Below are positions 8,877-17,240 of a stretch of DNA of 64,000 nucleotides, piece after piece. The stretch covers positions 1 to 64,000 of the forward strand of contig CAYQXJ010000008.1 in assembly GCA_964421565.1 (NCBI GenBank), given 5' to 3'. Each line of letters opens with the position of its first letter. Within the stretch, counting starts at the first letter, position 1. The position numbers were made by a program, and so were the translations under genes. Source of the DNA: CAYQXJ01 sp964421565 (GTDB lineage Bacteria; Planctomycetota; Brocadiia; SM23-32). Under the pieces are notes generated by a model. That model ran no database searches, was not told the DNA's origin, and saw only the letters and a list, made by a program, of their open reading frames with translations.

Positions 8877-9338
8877 ATGGGCCGGCTGGGGGAGGAACGG
8901 GACATCGTGCTGGAGCTGATCGCGGATCGTTCGCGCGACATAGACGTTGACCGTTTGTTGCGCACAGATGCGGCTTGCGCGAGGCCCGAGGTGCATCGGC
9001 TCCTGGAAAAAGAGGCTTACTTCGCCGTGGATAGTGGAGGGCAAGAACAGGGTGAAATGGGCGCATCCGTCCTGCCACCGGTTCATGGACAATGCGGTGC
9101 GGCGGCAGCTCTCCGCCCCGGCCTATAACCTGGCAGACGTCACGCGAGGGCTGCCCCCCCCGGGGCCTGTGAAACATTGATCATTGACCACCTGCGCAAG
9201 AAGCCCGTGAAGATCGAGGCTAAGGTGGTCAGGCACACGCGATACGTCGTGTTCCAGATGGCGGAGGGGATGGTCTCGCAGGACTTGTCCGGAGCGATCC
9301 TGGAGCAGGTTCACCGACTCACGGCCGTCATGACCTGA
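8877..9338 (+). pseudogene. Decayed IS1380-family transposase remnant
   Basis: Three frame-broken pieces follow the order of the C-terminal half of IS1380-type DDE transposases. Piece A (to about 9032) has LRTDAACARPEVHRLLE, matching the 'RADAAFAxPEIYxxLE' block with a catalytic Asp. Piece B, in another frame (about 9037-9176), has EGKNRVKW, SCHRFMDNAVRRQL and APAYNLADVTRGL, matching the 'EGKNAxKWTRLSCHxFxDNxVRLQL..AYNL' block. Next comes a TGA where the family usually has Trp. Piece C, shifted again (9177-9338), has VKIEAKVVRHTRYVVFQMAE and AILEQVHRL, the usual C-terminus. The middle of the catalytic domain, between A and B, is missing and the N-terminal half is not recognisable, so it is inactive. 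The family match is from memory. Confidence 0.8.
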
Positions 9339-9493
9339 CGGACCACGCTGTGTCTGTGCTAATTTGCCTGGCCAGCGGCAGCCGTGGCACGCAGGATCTG
9401 CCCAACGTTCATGAAGCAGTCGCAAAGCTGCGGATCTGAACCATCCCGTTGCCTGGGGATAGGACCTGATGAAGCGCTGGCGAGCGGAGAGCT

Positions 9494-9522
9494 TTGACGA
9501 ACCCGTTTCAGCGGCATAGGCT
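9494..9522 (+). promoter_or_regulatory. Candidate promoter of the secreted multidomain protein gene
   Basis: TTGACG (9494-9499), a 17-base spacer and TAGGCT (9517-9522) on the plus strand, about 80 bases before the ATG at 9605. The -35 box is near consensus, the -10 box is weak. The stretch from the transposase remnant (9338) to here holds no gene I can support. Confidence 0.35.
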
Positions 9523-9604
9523 CATACTCCGTGGCGGGACGGATTCCGCCGAGACGAACCTACCCGGGGAATCCCGAGGAACGTGACAGGTGGGAGGTGA
9601 CCAC

Positions 9605-11206
9605 ATGAAGCTCAGGAATAGCTCCGGTATTGTGCTGCTGACGATCTGGATCGCGGCATCTGCGGTGATGGCCGAACCGGCGCCCGTGGTGGACCGCGTC
9701 CGCGTCTACCCCGCCGCGGGGCACGCGGACAAGATGCCTGGGGGCCGCATCGTTGCTTCCAACAGCGGCGAGACGGTCGGTTTCGTAGAACTGGCCAGGG
9801 TCGAGCGGGAGCCGCCCGAGGGCGCGTGGACGGAACTGAGTTTCACCAACCGGACGGCCTATCGCTGGATCAAGTACGAAGGCCCGGACGGTTCGTACGG
9901 TCTGATCGCCGAGATCCAGTTCTACGAGGGCGAGCGCAAACTGACCGGCGAGCCGTTCGGCGTGGCCGGTACGCGCGAGAAAGGCCACGACTACGCGAAG
10001 GCGCTGGACCGCGACACGGGCACGTGGTTCGATGCGTTCCTGGAGGACGGGGCGTACGTTGGGATCGACATCGGCACGGCGGACAACATCACGCCGAGGC
10101 CGGCGCTCAACCCCGCGCCGGGCCGCTACGAGAGGCCACTTCGGGTCACGATAGAGCCGCCTCTGCCAGGGGCGGAGGTCTGCTACACTACGGACGGCAC
10201 TGTGCCCACGGGCGAAAAGGGACGCCGGCCGGCCGGACCGGTTGAGGTCGGCCCCGGCAATACCTGCCTGAGTGCTATCGCCGTCGCGCCCGGCAGGTTC
10301 CCCAGCGAAGCGGTCAGCGGCGTCTACACGATCGGGCCGGTGGCGCCGCCCGAGGGGCTGGTCACGTTCAGCACGGGCAACAGCCTGAGCGACACATTCA
10401 ACAACGGCTGGCTGGAGCCGGTCGCCCGCAGCGCTGGCTACGAGCACCATGCCCATCGCTTCAGCGTGCCCGGGGCGCCGACGGACTGGCTCTGGAACCA
10501 CCCGGGCAAGGGGTTCGGCCGCCCGGATTACGCCCGTGCCTTCGTCGAGCTGGCCCCAATCGACATACTCATCACGCAGCCTTTTGCCGGCCACGGCCGC
10601 TCGATCGAGAACGAGGCGCAGCACTCCGGCAACTTCTACATGATGGCCCGGCAATCCAGCCCCGCCATTCAACTCTACCTCTATCAACAGTGGCCGGGCC
10701 GCGCGTTCCAGGATGGCTGGGCGCAACTGCGCCAGGACTACATGGCGCCCTTGGCGCGGGAACGCGGGCTGAAGCCGGCCCGGAATTGGGAAGAGGGCGT
10801 AACGAACCACCTGGCCTACTTCGAGGCGCTGCGGAAGAAGATGGACCGCGAATACCCCGGCAAGCCGGTCCTCATCGTGCCGACTGGCCTGGCGCTGGCG
10901 AACTTGAAGCGAGCGCTGGAATCGGGACAGATTCCGGGACTGCCGGAAGATCAGTTCTTCGAGCTTCACTATGGTGTGGGCGACCGCGGTCCCGGCTGGA
11001 ACATCCACATGATCGAAAAGGGACGATACTTCGTGTCGTTGGTGCTCTACTGCTGCTTTTACAAGGAAGCGCCGCACAGGGTGAACCTGCCACAGGAGAC
11101 CAAGACGCTCACGCCCGAGCAGGACAGGGTCTACAAGAAGATCGCCTGGGAAACGGTGCGCAGCTATCCGTGGGCAGGCGTGATGCCCCTTCCCGAGAGA
11201 AAGTGA
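9605..11206 (+). CDS. Secreted multidomain protein (discoidin-like, CHB_HEX_C-like and SGNH-like regions)
   Basis: The 533-residue product starts at ATG 9605 after a strong GGGAGGTG site. Residues 1-23 are a signal peptide (cleavage after AVMA). Residues about 25-155 resemble an F5/8-type carbohydrate-binding sandwich (WIKYEGPDGSYGLIAEIQFYEG and ALDRDTGTWFDA, typical of discoidin-like domains). Residues about 160-245 match the chitobiase/hexosaminidase C-terminal type repeat (PLPGAEVCYTTDGTVPT). From about 255, FSTGNSLSDTFNNGW resembles block I of SGNH/GDSL hydrolases, with the rest of the domain to the C-terminus. Likely exported and acting on or binding polysaccharide; the catalytic activity is not proved. 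It stands alone between the IS remnant and the PHP gene. Confidence 0.7.
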   Translation: MKLRNSSGIVLLTIWIAASAVMAEPAPVVDRVRVYPAAGHADKMPGGRIVASNSGETVGFVELARVEREPPEGAWTELSFTNRTAYRWIKYEGPDGSYGLIAEIQFYEGERKLTGEPFGVAGTREKGHDYAKALDRDTGTWFDAFLEDGAYVGIDIGTADNITPRPALNPAPGRYERPLRVTIEPPLPGAEVCYTTDGTVPTGEKGRRPAGPVEVGPGNTCLSAIAVAPGRFPSEAVSGVYTIGPVAPPEGLVTFSTGNSLSDTFNNGWLEPVARSAGYEHHAHRFSVPGAPTDWLWNHPGKGFGRPDYARAFVELAPIDILITQPFAGHGRSIENEAQHSGNFYMMARQSSPAIQLYLYQQWPGRAFQDGWAQLRQDYMAPLARERGLKPARNWEEGVTNHLAYFEALRKKMDREYPGKPVLIVPTGLALANLKRALESGQIPGLPEDQFFELHYGVGDRGPGWNIHMIEKGRYFVSLVLYCCFYKEAPHRVNLPQETKTLTPEQDRVYKKIAWETVRSYPWAGVMPLPERK

Positions 11207-11208
11207 AA

Positions 11209-11288
11209 CGCCGGTCCAAGCAGAGCCAGCCCGGCAAGACGCCCCCGGCATGCCCATGCGCCCCATGCCGAGGACTGCTTGCCCGGCG
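11209..11288 (+). terminator. Nested inverted repeat after the secreted-protein gene
   Basis: Three bases after the stop codon an outer stem pairs CGCCGG..CAAGCAG (11209-11223) with CTGCTTG..CCGGCG (11275-11288), with one small internal loop. Inside it CGGCATG (11246-11252) pairs with CATGCCG (11264-11270). No U-run follows, so it is a structured transcript end or an RNA-stability element rather than a textbook intrinsic terminator. Confidence 0.4.
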
Positions 11289-11385
11289 GTGACGTACAGG
11301 GCACTTGAAACCTCCGCGGGGGTGGGGTACAGTTCCCTTCTCGGCCTGCCATCCCCATTGCCGCCCGTCCTTTCAAGGCGTTCCC

Positions 11386-12741
11386 ATGAGTGAGAAGAGC
11401 ACCAGTGAGCTTGTAGCTCAGTTGGACAGCTGCGATGCGGGCCGGCGCCGTCGTGCGTTGGACTTGCTCGCAGCGCGGTTGGAGAGCCGACCTCCTGCCG
11501 AGCCGAGGCCCGAGGTGAACCTGCATTGTCACACGTTCTTTAGCTTCAATGGCCGGGGGTGGTCACCGTCCCGCTTCGCGTGGGAGGCGGCGAACTATGG
11601 ACTGGAGGTCGCCGGCATTGTGGACTTCGACGTGCTGGACGGCACATCCGAGTTCCTGGAAGCCGGGCGGCTGTTGGGCCTAAAGTGCACCGCCGGTTTT
11701 GAGAGCCGCGTCTTCATACCCGAATACCGGTGTCGCGAGATCAACTCGCCCCATGAGCCGGGCGTCTACTACCTCTCCGGAACGGGCTTCACCCAGTTGC
11801 CTGAGCCGGGAAGCGCCGCAGCGGCAACGCTGGCCCACATGCGTCAATGCGCTCAGCAGCGCAACCAGGAGAAGGCGGCACGTATCAACAGACATCTTGA
11901 CCCTGTTGTCATAGACTATGAGCGCGACGTTCTGCCGCTCACCCCGGCGGGCAACGCCACCGAAAGGCACATGCTCGTGGCCTATGAGGCGAAGGCTCGG
12001 GATCTGTTCCCTGACCGCTCAGAACTCATTGCCTTCTGGAGCGACAGGCTGGATGAGCCCCGCGAAAGCGTCGAGGAGTTGCTGGACGATGTCCCGGCGC
12101 TGAAGAACGTTATCCGTTCGCGACTGATGAAGCACGGAGGTGTAGGCTACGTTCCGCCGGACGAGGGGAGTTTCCCCCTGTTCCAGGAAGTGGTGCAGAT
12201 GACGCGCGCGTGCGGGGCAGTGCCAAGCGGGTGCTGGCTGGACGGCACGAGCGACGGCGAAGCCGACCCGGTGGCGCATTTCTCCTTCTTGCGCGAAAGG
12301 GGTGTGCCGACGCTGACCGTCATACCGGACCGAAACTGGGACATAGCGGACCCGCAGGAAAGGGATCTGAAGGTGCGTAATCTGCATGCGGGCCTCAACG
12401 CCGCCCGCGAACTGCAGATGCCCGTTATGGTCGGCACCGAGATGAATAAAGCTGGCCAGAAGTTTGTCGACACATTTGCTGTGCCTGCGCTCGAACCATA
12501 CCGTGCCGATTTCCTCGACGCGGCGCGCCTGGCGTGGGGGCACACACTACTGAAGAGCACTGTCGGAGTCGGATACACGGGCGCCTGGGCGGATGCCCAC
12601 TTCGGCAGCGAACGCGAGCGTCGCAACTCCTTCTTCAGCCGCGTCGGCTCCCTGCCCTATCCCCAGGATGGAGCATTGCGCCGGCTGGCGGCGATGGGCG
12701 GCGCCGAACCCGAACCCGCCGACATACTGCGGGTCCTGTGA
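11386..12741 (+). CDS. PHP-domain metal-dependent hydrolase-like protein
   Basis: I place the start at ATG 11386 (MSEKSTS, 451 residues), eight bases after AAGG; the open frame extends upstream without resemblance. The N-terminal helical segment (about 45 residues) is followed by the PHP motif HCHTFFSF (H-x-H), then VDFDVLDG, which supplies the next metal ligand region. Further conserved-looking blocks are AGFESRVF, GNATERHML, SGCWLDG and GTEMNKAG. PHP domains bind two or three metal ions and cleave phosphoesters; substrates range from histidinol phosphate to nucleic acids. No polymerase or nuclease partner domain is attached, and I cannot name a substrate. The following 171 bases before the membrane locus hold no gene. 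Confidence 0.75.
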   Translation: MSEKSTSELVAQLDSCDAGRRRRALDLLAARLESRPPAEPRPEVNLHCHTFFSFNGRGWSPSRFAWEAANYGLEVAGIVDFDVLDGTSEFLEAGRLLGLKCTAGFESRVFIPEYRCREINSPHEPGVYYLSGTGFTQLPEPGSAAAATLAHMRQCAQQRNQEKAARINRHLDPVVIDYERDVLPLTPAGNATERHMLVAYEAKARDLFPDRSELIAFWSDRLDEPRESVEELLDDVPALKNVIRSRLMKHGGVGYVPPDEGSFPLFQEVVQMTRACGAVPSGCWLDGTSDGEADPVAHFSFLRERGVPTLTVIPDRNWDIADPQERDLKVRNLHAGLNAARELQMPVMVGTEMNKAGQKFVDTFAVPALEPYRADFLDAARLAWGHTLLKSTVGVGYTGAWADAHFGSERERRNSFFSRVGSLPYPQDGALRRLAAMGGAEPEPADILRVL

Positions 12742-12912
12742 AGGGGAGGGTGCAGGACGCACCCTCGATCTGACCGCAAAGGCCGTGAACCTTCTGGAAG
12801 GAGCGTGCACTAAGCTGTCGCTGACGAGACCGACGGTCGTAGCGGGTGCACTCATACATATCATCGAGCCCCGCTCTCGTATCTGCTGAGCGTATTCATA
12901 TCGAGACATACT

Positions 12913-14067
12913 GTGCTGAGCACTCTTTGGACGATAGCGAAGAACGCCTTTGCCGAAGTCATTCGGCAGCCGATCTATGCCATCCTGCTGGTGATCGGCA
13001 TGGCGTTGATTGCCTTCTCGCCCGCCATCACTATGTTCAGCATGGTGGAAGACGAGAAGCTGATGGTGGACATGGCCCTGGCCACCATTCTGATGTTGGG
13101 CGTCGTCATGGCGGTTCTCGGTGCGACGCAAGTGATCAGCCGGGAGATAGAGGCTGAGACGGCGGGCGCGGTGCTGAGCAAACCGGTCGGCCGGCTCACT
13201 TTCGTGACCGGCAAGTTCCTGGGCGTCAGCATGGCCATGTTCCTGACCAGCTACCTGCTGATCATCACCTTGCTGGCCACGTTGCGCATTGGGGTGCCCA
13301 GTTCGGCTGAGTACGAGTTTGACTGGCCGGCCGCCATCGCGCTGGTCGGGCCGGCAGGTCTCGCCACTGCCGTCGCTCTCTACGGCAACTATTTCTACCG
13401 CTGGAACTTCACTTCCACGGCGATGACGCTGGCCTTGCCGTTCTACACCGTGGCGTTTGGGCTGCTGCTGATGGTCACCCCGCACTGGGGCATCGACCTG
13501 ATCCCGCGCGTGTTCGTCGCGCGGCACGCTGGCCAGGTGGCCATCGCGGCGGGGCTGGTTGCGCTCGGCGTCTGGGTTCTCGGGTCGGTGGCGGTTGCTG
13601 CCAGCACGCGCCTCAACGTGGTCATGAACGCCATTGTATGCCTGTCGGTTTTCTTCCTGGGCATGGTCTCGCGTTTCCTGTTTGGTAATGCAGCATCGCT
13701 GGGGAACGTGTGGATTTCTGTGGGGGCTTTGCTGCTCGTGGTCGGCGTGCTGGTATTCGTGTTGGGGCCGCTGAACGGATGGCTGAAGCTGATATTCGGC
13801 ATTCCGGCGCTCATCGCGGGCGGGGCTCTCGTCGTGGTATACGAGCCCGCACGGGTCCTGTTGCTACGATTCGCGGGCGTGTATGCGTGGTTAGGGGAGA
13901 GGATTGTGCCCAACCTGGAGTCGTTCTGGGTCGCGGACAACCTGATGCAGAAGGTACCGTACATACCGCCGACCTACGTCGGCATGACGCTCCTATATGC
14001 ACTCGCCTACTGCGCTTCCATGGTAGCCCTGGCGGCCTACTTGTTCGAGCGTCGTGAGGTAATCTGA
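12913..14067 (+). CDS. ABC-2-like membrane permease (first gene of the SPFH/P-type ATPase locus)
   Basis: 384 residues, starting at GTG 12913 with GAGA nine bases upstream. About eight to ten hydrophobic segments: residues about 18-38, 55-75, 105-125, 145-165, 175-195, 210-235, 240-255, 270-295, 295-315 and 355-380. The segment QVISREIEAETAGAVLSKPVGR between TM2 and TM3 is typical of ABC-2 type permeases, where this loop contacts the ATPase. It has no ATPase of its own next door; the nearest is the ABC ATPase gene at 20483, six kb downstream in the same direction. It ends 37 bases before the first SPFH gene, so it probably belongs to the same transcript. Substrate unknown. Confidence 0.75.
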   Translation: MLSTLWTIAKNAFAEVIRQPIYAILLVIGMALIAFSPAITMFSMVEDEKLMVDMALATILMLGVVMAVLGATQVISREIEAETAGAVLSKPVGRLTFVTGKFLGVSMAMFLTSYLLIITLLATLRIGVPSSAEYEFDWPAAIALVGPAGLATAVALYGNYFYRWNFTSTAMTLALPFYTVAFGLLLMVTPHWGIDLIPRVFVARHAGQVAIAAGLVALGVWVLGSVAVAASTRLNVVMNAIVCLSVFFLGMVSRFLFGNAASLGNVWISVGALLLVVGVLVFVLGPLNGWLKLIFGIPALIAGGALVVVYEPARVLLLRFAGVYAWLGERIVPNLESFWVADNLMQKVPYIPPTYVGMTLLYALAYCASMVALAAYLFERREVI

Positions 14068-14104
14068 GACAGCCCGGTTGACCGCGGAGGAAAGACACCG
14101 AAAC

Positions 14105-16135
14105 ATGGCGCATCCGAAAAAGCTGGAATACACCGCCCTGATCGGCCTTGCTTTACAGGTAGCTTTCACGATTGTCTGCTGGGCATTCTCCACCCAGAGC
14201 GAGAGCCTGGCCGTGCAGGCCGAGACGTGGCACCTGGGCATTGGCGTGCTGATGTGGGCCATGGTGTGGGTGCACGGGCGCCAGCGGCGGCTCGCGCGCG
14301 ATGAACGTGAGGAGTTTGAGCGCCTTCGTCAGAGCCGGCTCAGCGAGGAGATTTTCGAAGAGACCGAGCTGGACACGATGCGAGCCGGCAGCGGCCTGAA
14401 CGTGCTGGAGAAGTACCTTGTTCCCGCCTTCAGCGTTGTGCTGAGCGGGCTGCTGATGTTCATCGCGTACCGCGTGTTCACACTTGTGCGCGTAGCGGAG
14501 TCTCTGGCGCAGGTCTCGAAGGTCGCCCCGACGGCAGTCGCGATGGTTGTGATCGCGTTCTTCGGGTTCTTGATTGGCAAGTACGCCGCGAGCCTTGCCC
14601 AGGCCAAGGGGTTTCAGATCCTGCGCGCGGCTGCCGGATACACCCTTGGCAACGTCATCGCCTGCATCCTGTTGGCAGTGGCGATGGTGATGGCGTACTT
14701 CGGTGTGCGTTGGGGCGAGCATGTGGTGACGTACGTGGTACCCGCCTTGATGGCCCTGATCGCGCTGGAGTTTCTGCTGAACCTCGTGCTGGACATATAC
14801 CGCCCCCGGGTGCCGGGCCAGGAGCGCCGACCGCCTTACGATAGTCGTCTGCTCGGCCTGTTCGCTGAGCCTCAGGGCGTGCTTAAGACAGTCGCCGCCA
14901 CGCTGGATTACCAGTTCGGCTTCAAGGTCTCCGAGACGTGGTTCTATCACTTCATGGAGCGGGCAATTGTTCCGCTGCTGCTCATACAGGTGGGCAGCCT
15001 GTGGCTGCTGACGGGCCTGGTGGAGGTGGAGCAGGACGAGGTAGCGTTCATTGAGACGCTCGGGCGTCCTGTGCTCACGGAGCAGGACGCCGCCCGCGGC
15101 CTGCAGGCAACGGTGTATAAACCGGGCTTCTATCTGAAGTGGCCCTGGCCCTTCTCAACGGCGCGCCACGTGCCCGCCTTCCGCGTGCATAGAGTCGAGA
15201 TAGGCAAGTGGTACGGCACTGAAGGCAGCAATATCAGCGGGGACGAGCAGGCATTCGGAAGCGGTTACGGAGAGGATGTACTGCTTTGGCGCGAGAGGCA
15301 TGTTGATCCGAGCATCGGGTTTGAGGCGAGGTTCCTCGTGCCGAGCACCGGGTCACTGCAGACACGGGTGGGCACGGAGGATCAAGTGCTGGATGTCTCG
15401 CAGGACGTGACCGATGAGTTGGCGGTAGAAGGGGGAGTGGAGGCCCCTGGCGTAAACCTCGCCCACGTGCTGGCGAACGTGCACTATCGGGTCCGGCGTC
15501 GCGAGGACGGCAGCATCGACGAGAACTCGGCGTTCACCTTTGCCTTCCGCCAGGCGCACATCCAGGTGCACATGGCGCGGTTGGGTTACCGTGCCATATG
15601 CCGCATTGCCGCCAGCCAGGACTTTCTGCGGTGGATAGCGCAGGAGCGCGACCAGACTGTGGAACAACTGCGGCGGCTTCTGCAGGAAGCCATAGATCGC
15701 GAGGGACTGGGGTTGGAGATCATCCATGTTGGCATACCTTCCGTTCATCCGCCCGCGGAAACGGCTGGTATGTTCGAACAGGTGGTCGCCAGCATGGAGT
15801 ATCGCGAGGCGCTCTCTTACGAGGGCGATATGATCTCCGCACAGACCGTCGAAGACGCCAGGGCCGTCAGCTCTGAGATGGTGAACGCTTCAAAAGGCTA
15901 TGCATACCTGTTGGTGGAGAACTCGAACGCGGCGAGGAATCAGTTCATGGTGCAGGACAGCGTATATCGCCTCTCGCCCATGGTCTACCAATTCCGCACC
16001 TACTTCGACGTGCTTGAGCAGGCTTTCGACGGCCAGAGAGTCTACGTATTGCCGAGTACCGAACGAGAGGTGCAGATTATCGACATGCAGGAGCGACTGC
16101 GCCCGCAGATACTGGAAACCGAGTTGGAGGGATGA
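14105..16135 (+). CDS. HflK-like SPFH protein with a large polytopic N-terminus
   Basis: I use ATG 14105 (676 residues); an in-frame TTG at 14078 precedes the GGAGGA site so is less likely. Residues 1-290 contain about seven membrane segments (for example 8-30, 40-57, about 108-131, 145-165 and 180-225). A last helix near 290-312 leads into the SPFH (stomatin/prohibitin/HflK) domain, which opens with VEVEQDEVAFIETLGRPV and PGFYLKWPWPFS. A helical region follows, then VHPPAETAGMFEQVVASMEYRE, typical of HflK. Classic HflK is about 400 residues with one membrane helix, so the polytopic extension is unusual. HflK/HflC normally form a membrane cage around the FtsH protease; no ftsH is in this window. 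Confidence 0.82.
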   Translation: MAHPKKLEYTALIGLALQVAFTIVCWAFSTQSESLAVQAETWHLGIGVLMWAMVWVHGRQRRLARDEREEFERLRQSRLSEEIFEETELDTMRAGSGLNVLEKYLVPAFSVVLSGLLMFIAYRVFTLVRVAESLAQVSKVAPTAVAMVVIAFFGFLIGKYAASLAQAKGFQILRAAAGYTLGNVIACILLAVAMVMAYFGVRWGEHVVTYVVPALMALIALEFLLNLVLDIYRPRVPGQERRPPYDSRLLGLFAEPQGVLKTVAATLDYQFGFKVSETWFYHFMERAIVPLLLIQVGSLWLLTGLVEVEQDEVAFIETLGRPVLTEQDAARGLQATVYKPGFYLKWPWPFSTARHVPAFRVHRVEIGKWYGTEGSNISGDEQAFGSGYGEDVLLWRERHVDPSIGFEARFLVPSTGSLQTRVGTEDQVLDVSQDVTDELAVEGGVEAPGVNLAHVLANVHYRVRRREDGSIDENSAFTFAFRQAHIQVHMARLGYRAICRIAASQDFLRWIAQERDQTVEQLRRLLQEAIDREGLGLEIIHVGIPSVHPPAETAGMFEQVVASMEYREALSYEGDMISAQTVEDARAVSSEMVNASKGYAYLLVENSNAARNQFMVQDSVYRLSPMVYQFRTYFDVLEQAFDGQRVYVLPSTEREVQIIDMQERLRPQILETELEG

Positions 16136-16139
16136 CCGA

Positions 16140-17237
16140 ATGCGCGATAAGAAGCTCACTGTGGCCGTGGTAGCCCTTGTCAGCATCGGGCTGCTGGCCT
16201 ATCTGGTCGTCTACAGCGTTCGGGTGGACTCTGTGGCGGCGCACTATCGGTTCGGCAAGGTGCTTCGTGTTATCAGACCCACGGTTGGCCAGAGCACGGA
16301 TGCCGAAGGCGCGCTCGCCGAGAGCACCCTGGAGGAGGGCGTCGAGGTCATTACCCGGGCTGGCTGGTTCTTTAAACTCCCTTGGCCCTTTGACAGCGTG
16401 GCCAAGTACGACCAGCGCATGCGCATCGTGGATAACAGACCTACTCAGACCCAGTTGCCCGATGGCAACCAGGTGATACCTCGTGTCTACGCCACCTGGA
16501 GGCTGGTAGACCCGATCGCGTTCCAGCAGAACCTGAGGGGAGATATCGAGACAGCCGAGGCCCGTCTGGAGAATATCATCAACAACAGCGCGAATAGCGT
16601 ACTGGGCAAGTACCGCCTGGAGGACCTGGTCAATACCGACCCCGAGAAGCTGAAGTTCGATCAGGTGGAGGAAGACATCTACTCCAGCGTCAAGCGTGAA
16701 CTGACGAACATGGAAAATGCGTACGGGATCGAGTTGACCTCGCTGGGCATCACGTGGATTGCCCTGCCCGAAGAGACCACAACCGCCGTCTTCGCCCGTA
16801 TGCGCAAGGAAAGAGAGAGCGTGGCGAAGGAACTGGAGGCCACCGGCCAGCGAATAAAACGGACCAAAATCGCCGAGGCACGTCAACAGCGTGACCGCAT
16901 ACTGGCCGAAGCCGAGGCGGAGGCGAAAGACATCCGCGCCCAGGCCGAAGCCGAGGTGGCCACCTATTACGAGACATTCGCCAAGAACGAGGAACTGGCC
17001 ATCTTCCTGCGGAGATTGGAAGCCTTGAGCAATATCACCACCGCTGCCCGCAACAGAGGCGAACCCATAACCCTGGTAGTGAGTGCCCTGACCGAGCCGT
17101 TCAGGGCCCTGTATACCGGTCCCGAGACACGGGGTGAATCGGAGGCGCTGCTGTTGCCGCCGCTGGCGCCCGCCGGGGACAACCCCACAACGGCGCCCGC
17201 CGGGGACAACCTCACAACGGCGCCCGAGGCGGAGTGA
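16140..17237 (+). CDS. HflC-like SPFH protein
   Basis: 365 residues, starting at ATG 16140 with GGAGG eight bases upstream and only four bases after the HflK-like stop. One N-terminal membrane helix (about 7-27) precedes an SPFH domain: HYRFGKVLRVI, GWFFKLPWPFDSV, RVYATWRLVDP, and GIELTSLGITWIALPEE. It ends in the charged helical stalk ARMRKERESVAKELEATGQ and AEAEAEAKDIRAQAEAEV, as in HflC. The C-terminal tail (residues about 340-365) is a low-complexity Pro/Ala/Thr tail that carries a 27-base tandem repeat in the DNA. Overlap spacing with its neighbours indicates one operon. Predicted inner membrane with the SPFH part outside the cytosol, as for HflC. Confidence 0.85.
   Translation: MRDKKLTVAVVALVSIGLLAYLVVYSVRVDSVAAHYRFGKVLRVIRPTVGQSTDAEGALAESTLEEGVEVITRAGWFFKLPWPFDSVAKYDQRMRIVDNRPTQTQLPDGNQVIPRVYATWRLVDPIAFQQNLRGDIETAEARLENIINNSANSVLGKYRLEDLVNTDPEKLKFDQVEEDIYSSVKRELTNMENAYGIELTSLGITWIALPEETTTAVFARMRKERESVAKELEATGQRIKRTKIAEARQQRDRILAEAEAEAKDIRAQAEAEVATYYETFAKNEELAIFLRRLEALSNITTAARNRGEPITLVVSALTEPFRALYTGPETRGESEALLLPPLAPAGDNPTTAPAGDNLTTAPEAE
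17165..17226 (+). repeat. 27-bp tandem repeat inside the HflC-like gene
   Basis: Two copies of a 27-base unit (17165-17191 and 17192-17218) differing at one base, plus the start of a third, encode APAGDNPTT and APAGDNLTT in the C-terminal tail. The unit length is a multiple of three, so copy-number change keeps the frame. Likely a recent slippage product in a flexible tail. Confidence 0.85.
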
Positions 17238-17240
17238 CCC

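Noticed and set aside
8609..8965. N-terminal extension of etfB to 8965
   Set aside because: Arginine/serine-rich out-of-family sequence that runs across the promoter and into the transposase remnant; the real start is near 8608.
9123..9425. Minus-strand ORF over the transposase remnant
   Set aside because: It is a shadow of the plus-strand remnant; no ribosome-binding site and no family features.
9590..9605. Earlier start of the secreted multidomain protein (GTG at 9590)
   Set aside because: The GGGAGGTG site lies between it and the ATG at 9605, and the signal peptide reads well from the ATG.
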